64,000 nucleotides of DNA from Amphiura filiformis (GCF_039555335.1 NC_092636.1:61625706-61689705); one strand, 5' to 3'; shown: positions 46,401 through 57,507, counted from the stretch's first letter. Notes: generated from the letters alone by a model not told the origin. Program-made: numbers and translations.

Positions 46401-49400
46401 CTCAAACATGCATTTAGTTACAGCCCTGGCTAACATACATCAACTTACCTTTCTTGAGATGTGGCTTCTTTCACAGTATTTCTGCAACTATAAATATACA
46501 AATATAATTCAGTGATGTAACATTTCCATCATCTTCCATCTAAAGTACATCTCAATATTCCACATGGCATAACTTTCCATTTTAACATTCCTTGTTTTAT
46601 GTTTTCTACACTCTTCTCCGAGTTCTTTCGCACCAGTTTTCTGATGCAGTGACTGTATAAATACATAAGTGAGCCTTAGTGAGGGCATGAAATATCGGCA
46701 CTTTATTGGCTAAACATGTTGCATAGCATCGCATGACCCAGCTCTTTTCAGGCAATGCAAGGACCTTGCTGAGTGCTGTAGGGTTTTTTTTTCATTTTTT
46801 TTTTTTGCAATCATCAGAAAAAAAAGACATAGCAAAGAAAAATTGATGCAACAATTAAAAAAATCCCACATAGCATGTGACCTTTCTCAAATTGCCCTTT
46901 TTAACCTTCAAAATTGAATGCTGTGCTATTTTGGAATAGGAAGTCAATGCCTACATGACATGTCCAGTAGGATTAAGGGGAACAGTTTTCACTTACTTTG
47001 AACAAATTTATATTGTCCATCTGAGTTGTAAATAGAAAGTCATTGATGGTGAACAGCTTAGATGAAGCAGGGCCAGTCTTCTGTGTATCAGGAGCACAGC
47101 CTATCCTACCACCCAGACATCTTATCCAAGATGCTAGGACTTGTACGATCTGCTTGATGTACATCAGGTTCTTGGCTTTTAGTCGACTCCTGAGAAGTAA
47201 CAAATATGTGAACAGTTCAGATGCAAAAAATGTGATACATGATGCTCTGGTGCATGTTTGTCTCAGAGAAATTGGCCAATTTAATTTTGTTCTCAATTTT
47301 TTTGTAAACAAACAATTTTGAAATCATTACTTGGCAGTATTGTGTTATTGGTAATTGACACTTTAAATTGTCTGGTTAAAAAAAAAAAAGGTTTGTCTCA
47401 TGAATATTTGGTCAGAAAGCTGTGTGCTTTACATTTTTTTTTATTTGCGACAAAAAAGTTATGCACTACGCAAGATTTCTTTTTAATTGCCTTTTTAGCC
47501 CACTTCTGTTTTTTGCCACTTCACTGCCACATTGTCATTTCTTTTACATTTTTTGACATCTAAAAAGGTCTCTGAGACTAATCCTTTTTTTGCCTCCTCT
47601 CTCTCTGTGTCAGGTGGCGCTGTGTAGCGCTGCTGTGGTCTTCACAAGAGTACACCATCTCACTCGATGCCCCCTTGCAAAATCTGTTTTTCTACTCCTC
47701 CATGTTTCCTGACAATATGGCCAAAGTACTTCAGCTTTCTCTCCATTATGCCACTTCTGATGGTTAGACTTGTACCAATCTTGTCGAGGATCCAGGAATT
47801 TGTTCTGCTGTCTTTCCATGTCACTCATAGAAGCCTCCTCTAACACCACATCTCAAAAGCATCTACTCTTTTCCTATCATTCTTGGTCATAGCCCAAGAC
47901 TTGCATCCATAAGTGGCAATGGAAAACACAGTTGCATGAAGTAGGTGTACCTTGAGGTCAATGGATTGGATAGGCCTCTGCTTTTCCATATGCTTGACAT
48001 GCATGCCCTGCACAGTTGTCCTTGCAATAGCCAGTCTTCTCTTAATTTCAGTTGTGCTTTCACCACTGTTGTTAATCATTGAACCCAGATATTCAAATTG
48101 CTTCACCTCCTCAATCTGCTGTCCATCTATCACAAACTCATCACTTTTCCGCTCTCTGTCTACAACCATAATTTTTGTCTTCTTTGTGTTCAGGAGAAAG
48201 TGTTTTTCTTCGCTGGCCTCTTTGATGCGCTTCATCAAAAGATCAATCAGCTCTACTCTGCTGCTACAAATAAGAGTGGTATCATCAGCGTACCTCAGGT
48301 TAGTAATTCTTGTACCGCCAAACTTCACTCCACCTTCAAACCCCTCCAAAGCTGTTCTCATTATGTCTTCAGAGTAGATGTTAAATATATAGGTTTGGTG
48401 ATAGCACACAGCCCTGTCGTAAGCCTTATGTGTATATGAATATAGGTTTCAAGTATTTTGAGAATCCCAAGCTTACAAGTTTATTTTGACTTGAGTCACA
48501 CAAAAACCACATTCCACATTTTGCCTAATCATACTACTAATAACGCCAGATCTGTAATGTGCTGTGTCAGTGTGTCCGTGCTGTGTCAGTGTGTAGCTTC
48601 ATCAAGCTTGGACCTGTCCACTGAGATGATTGTCTATAAATAGCTCTGACTGCAGTATTGGGCTTGCAGTATTACTGAGATGACAGTCTATAAATAGCTC
48701 TGACTGCAGTATTGGGCTTGCAGTATATAGCTCTTGCACAACCAAGTTGCAACAAGTTTTTAAAGTACGGTTACTGCACCATAGCTGAACCATGGGGCTT
48801 TAAAAGCACGGTTACCGCACCATAGCTGAACCATGGGGCTTTGGCAGTATAGGTACATGAAAGTAAACTAGAGCGGTTACCGCACCATAGCTGAACCATG
48901 GGGCTTTGGCAGTATATTGTGGTACACAGTATATTCCACAACCATGTGCAAAGTGCAACAAGTGGTACATACTTGGGCTTGCAGTATATTCCACAACCAA
49001 GTGCAAAGTGCAACAAGTGGCTAAAGTAAAACATGGCTAGAGTTAAGCAAGGCTAAAGTAAAAAAATGGCTAGAGTTAAGCAAGTGCAACAAGTTTTTAA
49101 AGTACGGTTACCGCACCATAGCTGAACCATGGGGCTTTGGCAGTATAGGTACATGAAAGTAAAAGAGCGGTTACCGCACCATAGCTGAACCATGGGGCTT
49201 TGGCAGTATATTGTGGTACATGCTTGGGCTTGCAGTATATTCCACAAGCAAGTGCAAAGTGCAACAAGTGGCTAATGCAAGAAATGCTGCCGTTCTCTAG
49301 TACCATAATAAGCATATTAGTATAAAACAACTGATGCACACTACAGAAAAAACACAATTACAATTTCAAGGTTGTTAGAGGGTCATATGAACCTTGCAAT

Positions 49401-52400
49401 GCTATTGTTTGAGATCCACAACTTTCAACTTTTTAAATTTTTTGCACCTTTGTATTAAAATAAAGTATACCACTAATCAAATTGAACTTTTAGTGTGATG
49501 CTCCATATATTTTTTTAATAAAGCTCTTGACTACCTATCCTAATGGAGTTTGCCGTACCTGTATTTTTCCATATACTGGCTTAGTTGAGAGTGAGCACGA
49601 CAGAGCTGTAAAAAAAGTAAATTACATATTCCTATTAATGTAATACATATGCAGTTGCAGTACATTATATGAAGAATGGAGGCAAAGGTTGGTCAATCTC
49701 AGTCTAAAGTTTGAGTGGCTAGCTTTTAATTGACACCCTAATTTATAAATTCCATGATTAAAAGGGCATTTCATGATCCACAGACTCATCTCCCCACTTT
49801 TCTCAAAAAAAGTTGAGATTTTTATACCACTGGAAACCTCTGGCTACATAATGTTTATGTACTAAAAATTTCTTGCAGATTAATTTGTTTAGCGAAGATA
49901 TCGTGAAATTTGAATTACGAAATTACAACAGTGGCCTATGGAGCAGTGTATAGTTTAATTAAATACACATAATCATGCATAACTCGCAAACGCAAAATTG
50001 GAATCAACTGAAATTTTGGGAATAAGCTTTTTTCATGAATATCTACTGAAAAATGTCATAAAAAGAGGATGCTAGGATCACAACATCCTCCTTTAAGTCT
50101 TGAAACTATGATCATAAGTAGTACATATTTTCTTGCTTTATCTAAAATTGAGAAAAATAGATACCGGCTTTGGCATCTGAACTTTTCACATTCTCAAATG
50201 ACATAAACATTAGTAACAAGTTGAGATTCACATGTATTGTACAAATTAACAGATGGAAACATAGAGTGATGAGTTGACTGCCTCAATATTGCAATCATAT
50301 GGAAAATTAGTCTCTTTTGCTCAAATAAAAGGGGTCCCACAGTTAAGCAATGGGAGAAAATTGTCTTTTTTTTTTTTTTTTTTCAATTATTATAAAGGGA
50401 AAGTCTTTTATTTTTTGGCTCACTCTTAATTGTCTCATGTATATATTAAACTTTACTTTCCCCGATTTTCTAGGAAATCTGATGAAAGACCTTGTCGTAC
50501 AGGAGCACTAAACACCGTGAGGTATTCTCAAAATCTCACTCGATTTATGGCGAAATACACTGACATGCACCCCCGTGTCCTTAAAGTAGCGTGCTATAGA
50601 CGGTCCTCACTAGATAATAGTCAGTCCGATTGACTTGGCTCAAACGGTATTTCCTAGAAATGCTTTGCCAGATTCTCCTCTCTAAAAAGGAATCTGATTG
50701 GTTACAAAATGCCGTCGTACCGTAGGAAAAACCATACCCTCTTCCGTACAGCCCTGCTTAGTGTGTTGTGTGGTAACGTATGCATTGTGCATTGACCTCG
50801 AACGCCTCTGTACACACAGCGTGCACACACTGGAGTTGAGTATAATTTATTTAAAGAGACTTTCATAGGAAAACTTTTCCATATGTCAATAAAACTGATA
50901 TTTAACTGATGAGAGTACCTTTCAATATTGTTGTCCCATATTAAGACAGTAAAAAGATTTTTGTATTTGGCATCTATTATTTGTTTCCACCAAATTGTGT
51001 GCTTCATGATGATAACAACATTGCCTTCTAGATGTATCCCATAAGCCTATCTGGTAGTAGATTTATTAACATGTTACGGTATGACTTTACCTGTGCACCA
51101 TTGACCTCCACACTATATACATTGGATATAGTTTCCACCAAATTATGTGCTTCATCTATGATAACGACATTGCCTTCTAGATGTATCCCACATGCCTCTC
51201 TGGTAGATTTATGAAGCAAGGTGTTATATGGCAGAACAACTACCTGTATCAGTGACAAATTACAAAGCATGATAAGACAAAGACTAAATATGTGACATAC
51301 TGAAGAAGAATAAGTTTAATGTTGACAAACCCCATTAAAATCAACTCCCCTGGCCTAAGATAACACATAGGTGCACCCTTTTTTAAAGTTCTGCATAGCA
51401 AATGTATGGCAAAAATTACATCCATTTCTATATAATGTTTTTTCACTCACGTGCTAAGCAAGTCATTTGGTTTATAAGCCACAGGGCAGCTATGAGCTCC
51501 ATTTGAAATCCACCCCACTAAGGAAGACTTTGAAAATATAAGTATCAGTGACAAATTACAAAGCATGATAAGACAAAGACTAAATTAGGGATTCAATCAT
51601 GTTTCACCGTTGTTCATCACCGTTACTTCGTGAGCCCGAGCCGAAGTAAACCACGAGACGCGCCGGACGCGAGTACATGATTGAATCCCTTTCAACAACG
51701 AAAAGAAGCTAAATATCGTATAATTCACGATTATTTTACGAGGAATGTCAGTTAATCATTGCCACTCAGCCTTACAAAAACTTCAATGATTTCTCTTTTG
51801 ATATCAGCAATAAAACTACAGAATAAAACGGCAATGTTTAGCCGCTACCTGAAAAATACTGAATTCAACTTGTAAGCTGGCATACGCACAACGGTTCCAG
51901 GCATGGCGAATTTTACGCGCCTTGGCAGAACGCGTAGTCTCGCTTCGCGTTCAGCGTATACGCTTACAGTAAAAGTGTGGGTTCATCACGGTTTAACAAC
52001 GGTTGGCTCCTGTACAAAGGTATAGGAAGAGTTGTTGAATATATTTTCAACCATAGAAAGTGGAAATGGTGTGGCAGATTTTTGCTTTTTTTCTTCATTT
52101 GAAACAAAATGGTGTAAAATTCAATCGGACTTCATTAACTTCAACAATTTTCAACTTGAATTTAACATAAAATGAGTAAACATTTCCGGCTGGATTAAAC
52201 ATAAGTTGAACTGGAATTGAAATTTTGATGGAATATTCCAATCTCTTACCTGTGCTCCTGGTATTGCATATCTTGTGCTGTAATAAGGGCAAGCCTTGAG
52301 TTCTTTGCCCCGTGTAAGCAACTGTTCCATATCATGTATTTGAGCTGCCATGCTGTCCTTGTACATGTCCATGTTATTCTGATTATAGTAGGGACATCCT

Positions 52401-55400
52401 GTTGATGGTATCTTTTGCTTCTTGGCTTTCTTTTGTAGTTGATCTTTCTTTGGCTCTGTAAAACAACCATCAAAGGAATTTATAAATGAGAATAAGGATC
52501 TCAAATTCCTTCCCCATGTCTAATTCAACAGAAAAACTATTCTTGCATATTGGATTTACCTGCAAGACAAAATAATGTAGCACCAGGATCTTTGGCATAT
52601 ATTGTGCAGGTTGAAACAACATGCCTGAGCACTATAACTGCAAATTCACTAAAACACTTTCACTTACAATTTAAACAAACACTTTTATAAAAATCTGATT
52701 TGTGTACATGTATTTTATTTTTGAGCAAACAAAATAACATTTCAGGGGAAACAATCAATCACAGACTTTTTCTTGTTTTACATTGTTAATGTTTCCACCT
52801 TTTTGCTTTATTACATTTTGTTGTTTTGATCTGTGTTGGCAGCATCCTCATTGTGTCATCACTAATCAGACAATGTCGCTCATGTTTTGCTGGTCCCTAC
52901 ATTCACACAATTGGCCAGCCTGTCTCCCGACTGATTTTCTGGACCCCTCCTAATGGGAAACTAAATAGAGGCAGAAGGCCACTTCAATACCCTGACACCA
53001 TCACAAATGATATTGGCCTACAACTATCAGAGATTCAACAACTGATGAAATGCAGAAGAGTTTGAGCTAGCATAATTCTGATGCTACCTCCATACCGTCC
53101 ACTAATGAATGAAGATGATGTTCTGATCTACTCTTTTTCTTTTAAGGAAGGGCTATCAAATGACATCAGTCAGCTGCATTAGCCGTCCAACACTTTCATC
53201 AATATCAACTTTGTTACTTGGTAAAAAAGTTTGATGTCATTTGATGTTTATGTATCATGTATGTGTTTTAGTGGGCAGTCTTAAACTTATCCAAAATCAC
53301 TGGAAATTATTGAGTATCCAAACATTTTGATAGAGCCTGTATAATTACTTGCCTTTCTTATTCTTCTGCATTTCCAGGCATCTGTCATTGACCAAACTCA
53401 AGGATTTCAACTTCTTAACTGTCTCATTGATACATAAATTCTGTAAATAAGAAATAGAAAACATTATGGATTTAAATTCCTTTATTAAAATTTGTACAGC
53501 CACTTTCATGTAATGACAGCAAATGTCAATGTGGTAAAATCACACTCTGCCGTGTTTGTGTGTCACTCATGGAGGCCATTTAATGTTCCTCAGAATAATT
53601 TTTCTATGCACCTGGCAAACTTTCATTAGAAATGCGTGGTTGCTTGCATTCTATGTGTAATGGGTTGTGTCAAAATGTGCTCTAAATGCTGCATGCACAA
53701 ACCTTTGTAACATTCAATCTTAAAGACATACATTATTGTAAGATTTTGAGTTCTTGCTGATAAATGGCGGCGATAAATGATATGAAGTTATATCTTCATA
53801 TTCATGAAAGAAAGTTGCCTGTAAAATTAATGATCCCACCTGTCTTGATCCCAATGCCACGACTCTTGTAGTCTCACTATATGGACTCTTCTGTATCTCA
53901 TGTACAAACTGACTCAGTTGAGAATGGGTACGACTACAGTAGTAAATCTATTGAATGATAAAAAAAATAAGCACAAGTTATTTCAATATTTGAACAAATT
54001 CATTATATGTTTAATAAGCATACATGGAATAACACACTGTCAACATTTAATATGTTAATTTCTTTGGAATAATGCTGTACATTACATCTGTTTCAAACTA
54101 CATAACTCACCAAGAAGCAGATTTGGGGTGCAGAAGGGTGTCAGCCCTCTGTCACATCTTTCACAGTAACTGGTAATTTGACAATGTTTCAAATCCATGA
54201 TTTTCCCCTTTAACTCACTTTGGTAACATGAGGTTCATCTTCCTTCTCCTTACTGTCATCATCATCACATTTGCTGGCCTCATCATCGCTATGGTAATCC
54301 TCTACCACCAGCTTGTCATCATCATCATCTTCATCTTCTAAGGATGGATCGGATGACTTGGTCTCTTTCATGGTGTTGTCATTCTCATCCTGATTTACAT
54401 CATCAGAATGAGAAAAAAAAAAAAAAAAAAAAATAATCAATATTTAACACTGCACAAGTGCACTTGTGTGTAGCCATCTCATTGGTACAACTTTGTTAAG
54501 AGCAAACATAATGAGCTCTTCCAAATGCAAACATGTAGCATAGGATCACCTGAAATGGTTCCACAAAAGGGACACAGTGGAACTGACTGAATGAGAGATA
54601 ACACTCCCAGTCGCTGAGCTGAATCATATGATTGGGTGCTGAGCTGAAATGTGATCCACTAATAAAATTAGCGACAACATAATGTTCCGTAGATAGTCAT
54701 AAATGTGAGTCGGCAAGGGTTCAAAATTTGGGAACCGCTGCAATTTAGTATCTATTAGGACTATCATGAAAATAAATGAAAACACTTTAATTTTGGCTAT
54801 AAAAATCAGTCTTCCTGTTTAAAATAGGAAAATGACCATGCCTGATAACCTGATAACCACTATAATATTTTCCCATTAGTGAATCAGCTGGATGCATGGT
54901 TTCAATGTCTCCTATCTTCTAATTTCATTGGTTCTTGCATGTGTTCTATCATGAGGCAATAGAGTACAGCTAGATGCGTATTGAATTGCAAAGATGGGTG
55001 TATCGTTTACCTTGATTGGCACAGTTATCTTTTGCGTTGGCGCTGTGCAGTATTTTGGGCTAGGGTATGAAGAACTCAATTGATTCGCAAATTCTGTGTA
55101 CAGAATATCAAGTATCAAAGCTAATAAAAAGGCCATAAATAATAGACACACTTACATCCAAACATTATTTTACACTTGCCTGTTTAGAATGACAGTAAAA
55201 TTATTGTTTTGAGACCCAATTTTGAGATGTGCATATTATTATCTTTATGTGGAATTTCACGTAATATAATAGAATCTCCTGAGTCTATCAAGCCATAGAT
55301 ACCCGGCTGGGTCTCACAACAATAATTTTATTCCCTAATTAACCGATGATACGATGATCATACCTTCCTCTTGAATTGCTTCTGCTTCAGGTTATTCCTT

Positions 55401-57507
55401 ATCTCTTCTAACTTAGCTTCTCTTTTCAGGATCTGGTCTTGCTCATCCTAAAAGAAAAATGTTGTAAATGTAGCAAGGAACAAAATGAATTAAGGCTTTA
55501 CACTGAAATACATTGTAATAACACATAATAGGAAGGTGTCAGAAATACCAATGTCAGGTTGAGAACTTATTTTGTTCAAGGCAAGGGTTCATGACTAGAG
55601 GGCGGTATGGCCCAGTGGTCAAGGTCTTTGACTCTGGTGCTATGCAGTGAATAACAAAGACCAGGGTAAACACCTGGCTATCTGTACACCCTATCTAGTA
55701 CAAGTATATCCAATTTGACAATCCTACCATAAAATTCATTTCTATGCTAAATGCAATTCTACTAACACTGTCACCAACCACTACTATCACCATGATTACA
55801 CCCAGCACCACTATCATCATTATTGGCATGGTCTTCCTTCACCTCTTATCAATCATCATGTTTCATGATGTTAAATTATTTTGGTAAGATTATTAAACCA
55901 CTACTAGTAGTAGTCATTCCTGTGATAGCATGAGCCTGGAGACATGATTTTCCATTTAATTTTTGTTTACAAAAAATAAACAAAAATCGTTAACTGACCT
56001 TCATTTTAAGTGCTCGTTCCTTTGCGGCTTTCTTCTCATCAAATTCTAAAACCCAATCAGGAGTTGCTACTGATGAGCCAGTAGATTTATTTCCACTTGC
56101 ACTGTATACATGAATGAAAAATGTTAAATATTGAAGTTACAGGCAAGCATGTGACTCTTCTTCCTTACTGTAAAGAGAATTAAAAAAAAAACTCCATTGA
56201 TCATCTCAAGGATGACTCAGTTACTAGAGCTCAATAAAGTTTGAAAAGTACCTGACCTAGAGCATTTATCACAAACTTCTGAAATCAGAGGGACCATGAG
56301 ATTCAGCCTAGGACATCTAGGAAATGGGAAAAGAGGAGGAGGGCTGACAAGAACAAAGCATTGCCAAACAATCAAGTAACTTTGGTAAGAACAGCAATGA
56401 GAGGCAGTAATACATCAGTGCATGGGTGATGAGTGATTGATTGACTGAGCTATTGAGTGACTAAGCAAGTAACCAATTGAGTATTAAATTATTACCTTTG
56501 CTGCTGTTGGTCATTCTGAGCTTCAAGAATAGCCTCAACTTCTTGTCTTTGTTTTTCTTCATAATCCCTCAGCCAAGTAAGAGCTCCACATATCAGGCTC
56601 AGTGACTTTCCCTGAAAAGAAGGAATATAACTTATTTTTCCATATGCCAAGTAAAAAAAAATACAGTATTACAAAAGTAATATAATATTAATTTAATTTT
56701 TGAGGGCTGCTATTAACCCTAATCCTACCCAATACCATAAGATAGCAAAAGCTGGGTGCCTCCCTCCAGTGGGGTGAGGGCGGGCAATACATAGGCCACC
56801 TTAGACCAAATCCCCTTAGGGTTAAAAGGGTTAGAAATAAAATAAAATAAACTTTGCCATGTGTGATTTGGTACTTATATGAACATTAAAATAACTCATG
56901 TACCCCTTTACTTTTGTTGTTCCTATAATCCTAAACTGCTGTGAACTATTGATTGGTCCATGTGGTTGTCTTTTATAGTGCCTAGGTGCCTATATAAGTT
57001 CTTGACCTGTGTCACACCTCATGGGGTATTGTTCACTCTAGCATTTTATTTTTTTTTAAAAGAAAAGAAACATTTAAACTCATCCCAGTTGTAACACAAA
57101 ATGGTCGTAAATAATAACAAAGCACATATCGGGGATGTCAGTGGCATGAAGTGACTTTGCAGGAAAAGCCTGAAAAAACACACAAATTTGGGCTATAAAG
57201 CCTCAAAATGGGCTGAAAAATAAAGTATGGAAATTTGGTGAAAAAAAAAGTAGGAAATCAGGCAAATGCCTGAAAACTGGCATCCCTGACTTATAATATC
57301 CTTTTTGCATTGAAGCATCAAACTTACAGTGCCAGTAGGACTCTCAAAAATGCCAATTTTGCCTGCATCTAGAGCTGTGTAGAGATTCTTCATGAAGTCC
57401 TCTTGGATTGAGTATGGTTGGAAAGGAAATGGAAAAGCCTCTGGCAATGAACAGGTTTTGTCAACCTTCACATCAGAAGATGCCACACTTTGGTTATTGG
57501 TCGCCAT
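36911..57507 (-). CDS. DDX11: DDX11/ChlR1-like Fe-S DNA helicase, 22 coding exons
   Basis: Coding exons in transcript order: 57328-57507, 56496-56611, 55999-56101, 55364-55447, 54219-54389, 53840-53947, 53353-53440, 52250-52455, 51091-51243, 49559-49605, 46997-47189, 46449-46487, 46089-46230, 44741-44854, 44269-44454, 43461-43564, 42049-42267, 40345-40454, 39515-39599, 39106-39181, 38345-38499, 36911-36958. They total 2727 nt and 908 aa, close to the human protein (906-970 aa by isoform). The family unwinds DNA 5' to 3' using ATP and acts in sister chromatid cohesion and replication-fork maintenance in the nucleus. Visible motifs: Q motif FPFQPYSIQ, Walker A SPTGTGKS, motif Ia CSRTHSQ, Fe-S cysteines C257, C275, C304 and C339, DEAH at 381-384, and motif [12 protein letters not shown] near 842-851. 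All introns are GT-AG except intron 7, which is GC-AG. No inactivating lesion is visible. Confidence 0.95.
39660..39795. mobile_element. Small element with GGGGGCA core
   Basis: The ends GTAGCATAGCATGG and the complement of CCACTATGCAACTG are loosely inverted, and AATTGGGGG occurs twice inside. It lies in DDX11 intron 18. The boundaries are uncertain. Confidence 0.4.
40745..41354. mobile_element. Very long foldback element, about 610 bp
   Basis: Nearly the whole element is two inverted arms of about 290 bp, starting GACAGTATATATTTTGGGAC and meeting near 41050. Shared words include ATCCATATCTTCAATA, AAAAGCCGACG/CGTCGGCTTTT and GAATGCAATTCGATA. The arms look about 85-90% alike. It lies in DDX11 intron 17, next to another TIR element. 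Confidence 0.85.
41530..41862. mobile_element. TIR element, about 333 bp
   Basis: TATGCTGGTTTCATACTTTC at the left is matched inverted at the right end (GAAAGTATGAAACCAGCATA). The TIR is about 20 bp with subterminal GCCGC words. No transposase. It lies in DDX11 intron 17. Confidence 0.8.
41934..42046 (-). repeat. Homopurine/homopyrimidine tract
   Basis: About 113 bp of mostly C and T on the plus strand (TCC, CTCT and CATCC runs), so mostly purine in the DDX11 transcript. It starts within a few bases of the exon 17 donor at 42048. Confidence 0.85.
42049..44854 (-). CDS. DDX11: DDX11 exons 14-17: start of helicase domain 2
   Basis: Exons 44741-44854, 44269-44454, 43461-43564 and 42049-42267 encode about residues 544-751. 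Diagnostic stretches are [59 protein letters not shown] (motif III-like region), [14 protein letters not shown] and [20 protein letters not shown] (motif IV region). Each matches human DDX11 closely. Exon 17 is followed in the transcript by a long purine-only intronic tract. Confidence 0.93.
42311..42437. repeat. Hairpin with TACGGGTA repeats
   Basis: CCAGACTTGTAGTA at the left and TACTACAAGTCTGG at the right form perfect 14-bp arms. Between them GGGTACGG, GGTATGGG and ACGGGTA words recur. It lies in DDX11 intron 16. Confidence 0.65.
46089..49605 (-). CDS. DDX11: DDX11 exons 10-13: arch domain
   Basis: Exons 49559-49605, 46997-47189, 46449-46487 and 46089-46230 cover about residues 404-543. 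[16 protein letters not shown] joins [20 protein letters not shown] and [18 protein letters not shown], all close to human. The 39-nt exon 12 ([13 protein letters not shown]) is the smallest internal coding exon here and is supported by human VQRYCEKSMISRK. Exon 13 is more diverged and Lys/Glu-rich. Intron 10, between exons 10 and 11, is large and contains a retrotransposon fragment and a tandem repeat block. Confidence 0.9.
47575..48422 (-). mobile_element. Truncated non-LTR retrotransposon with RT motif
   Basis: The minus-strand ORF 47840-48409 encodes the second half of a reverse transcriptase. [16 protein letters not shown] leads to the catalytic box ([13 protein letters not shown]), then [17 protein letters not shown] and [20 protein letters not shown]. 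The C-terminal part continues in other frames to about 47600 ([14 protein letters not shown]), so frameshifts and stops have accumulated. The 5' part, including any endonuclease, is missing. It lies in DDX11 intron 10 in the sense direction. The exact LINE clade is not assigned. Confidence 0.85.
48620..49275. repeat. Higher-order tandem repeat block
   Basis: A 54-bp unit is duplicated at 48620 and 48674. GGTTACCGCACCATAGCTGA occurs at about 48769 (one mismatch), 48810, 48875, 49106 and 49169. A third unit, with GGGCTTGCAGTATATTCCAC and AAGTGCAAAGTGCAACAAG, occurs near 48975 and 49227. The three combine into two larger blocks (about 48748-49022 and 49085-49275). Several minus-strand ORFs with a repeated [11 protein letters not shown] peptide are by-products. 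It lies in DDX11 intron 10. Confidence 0.9.
49765..50100. mobile_element. Repeat with GCATTTCATGATCC end
   Basis: The block starts GGGCATTTCATGATCCACAG and ends in AGGATGCTAGGATCACAACA then TCCTCC. It resembles a repeat I recall from several marine invertebrate genomes, but I cannot verify that. There are no strong inverted ends and no ORF. It lies in DDX11 intron 9. Confidence 0.4.
50983..51068 (-). pseudogene. Decayed partial copy of DDX11 exon 9
   Basis: This 86-bp stretch matches 51131-51215, inside exon 9, at about 85% in the same orientation and about 148 bp away. It covers the sequence for [20 protein letters not shown] deletion inside the DEAH codons and further changes destroy the frame and the motif, and no splice sites flank it. 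It lies in DDX11 intron 9, just after the true exon 9. Confidence 0.85.
51091..51243 (-). CDS. DDX11: DDX11 exon 9: DEAH box
   Basis: Encodes residues 353-403: [19 protein letters not shown], then [20 protein letters not shown], then EVNGAQ. Asp381-Glu382 is the motif II pair that coordinates Mg-ATP. The acceptor CAG ends at 51244 and the donor GTAAAG starts at 51090. A decayed partial copy of this exon lies immediately downstream in the next intron (50983-51068). Confidence 0.95.
51587..51690. repeat. Inverted repeat, GGGATTCAATCATGT ends
   Basis: GGGATTCAATCATGT at 51587 is matched by ACATGATTGAATCCC at about 51674. The centre is GC-rich. GTTCATCAC and ACAACGGT words recur near 51980, so a larger element may extend to about 52010. 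It lies in DDX11 intron 8. Confidence 0.65.
52250..53947 (-). CDS. DDX11: DDX11 exons 6-8: motif Ia and Fe-S cluster domain
   Basis: Exon 6 (53840-53947) encodes [20 protein letters not shown] and ends VALGSRQ. The Arg just before the first cysteine corresponds to a conserved human residue (R263, mutated in Warsaw breakage syndrome). Exons 7 (53353-53440) and 8 (52250-52455) supply the four cluster cysteines in contexts NLC, DRC, TGCPYYN and KACPYYS. Spacings are 18 between the first two and 35 between the last two, the same as human C267/C285 and C315/C350. Exon 7 must end AAAG before GCAAGT, because the nearby GT alternative puts exon 8 out of frame and leads to a stop. Confidence 0.93.
52456..53352 (-). 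other. DDX11 intron 7, GC-AG type
   Basis: The donor reads AAAG|GCAAGT and the acceptor GTTTTACAG. AG|GCAAGT is the strong consensus found at GC-AG introns. Shifting the donor to the next GT adds four bases, breaks the frame and reaches a stop in exon 8. The intron also holds a plus-strand LINE fragment (about 52872-53100). Confidence 0.85.
52872..53100 (+). mobile_element. Non-LTR retrotransposon C-terminal fragment
   Basis: The plus-strand frame ending at 53065 reads [20 protein letters not shown] then [15 protein letters not shown]. This matches the usual RT tail with QPAxxLLLWxPxxGKRxRGR and DTGLxxxEL, so it is a short 3' remnant. It lies antisense in DDX11 intron 7. Confidence 0.65.
54219..56101 (-). 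CDS. DDX11: DDX11 exons 3-5: charged insert between motifs I and Ia
   Basis: Exons 55999-56101, 55364-55447 and 54219-54389 encode about residues 99-218. The family-specific [20 protein letters not shown] (human [20 protein letters not shown]) comes first, then a basic helix, then a strongly acidic stretch ([20 protein letters not shown]). Human DDX11 has the same acidic region just before the motif Ia strand. The exon 5 acceptor (CAG ending at 54390) lies behind a run of about 20 T residues on the minus strand. The open frame upstream of exon 5 reads through that run and is not coding. Confidence 0.9.
55598..55692 (+). mobile_element. tRNA-derived SINE-like sequence
   Basis: GGTATGGCCCAGTGGTCAAG fits the A-box region of a tRNA-type promoter (TGGCCCAGTGG). 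A good B box does not follow at the expected distance, so this is a decayed SINE head rather than a tRNA gene. It lies in DDX11 intron 3. Confidence 0.4.
56496..57507 (-). CDS. DDX11: DDX11 exons 1-2: Q motif and Walker A
   Basis: Exon 1 (57328-57507) begins at ATG 57507. It encodes a 24-residue non-conserved leader, then [20 protein letters not shown], the Q-motif region specific to this helicase family. It ends exactly inside the P-loop after SPTGT; exon 2 (56496-56611) supplies [20 protein letters not shown]. The split of Walker A by a phase 0 intron is fixed by homology and by the GTAAGT donor. Frame beyond the donor soon fails. Confidence 0.95.

Noticed and set aside
47952-48439. Plus-strand ORFs of 113-141 codons
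   Set aside because: They are antisense shadows of the reverse transcriptase fragment on the minus strand.
48620-49275. CRISPR-like array
   Set aside because: Unit spacing is irregular, spacers are themselves repeated, and the locus is in an animal intron.
48771-49357. Minus-strand ORFs with repeated [11 protein letters not shown] peptides, suggestive of a repeat protein
   Set aside because: They are read-through of the tandem repeat block inside a DDX11 intron, occur in several frames, and lack starts, splice sites or homology.
55598-55692. tRNA gene
   Set aside because: Only an A-box-like part is present; no B box and no cloverleaf could be drawn.
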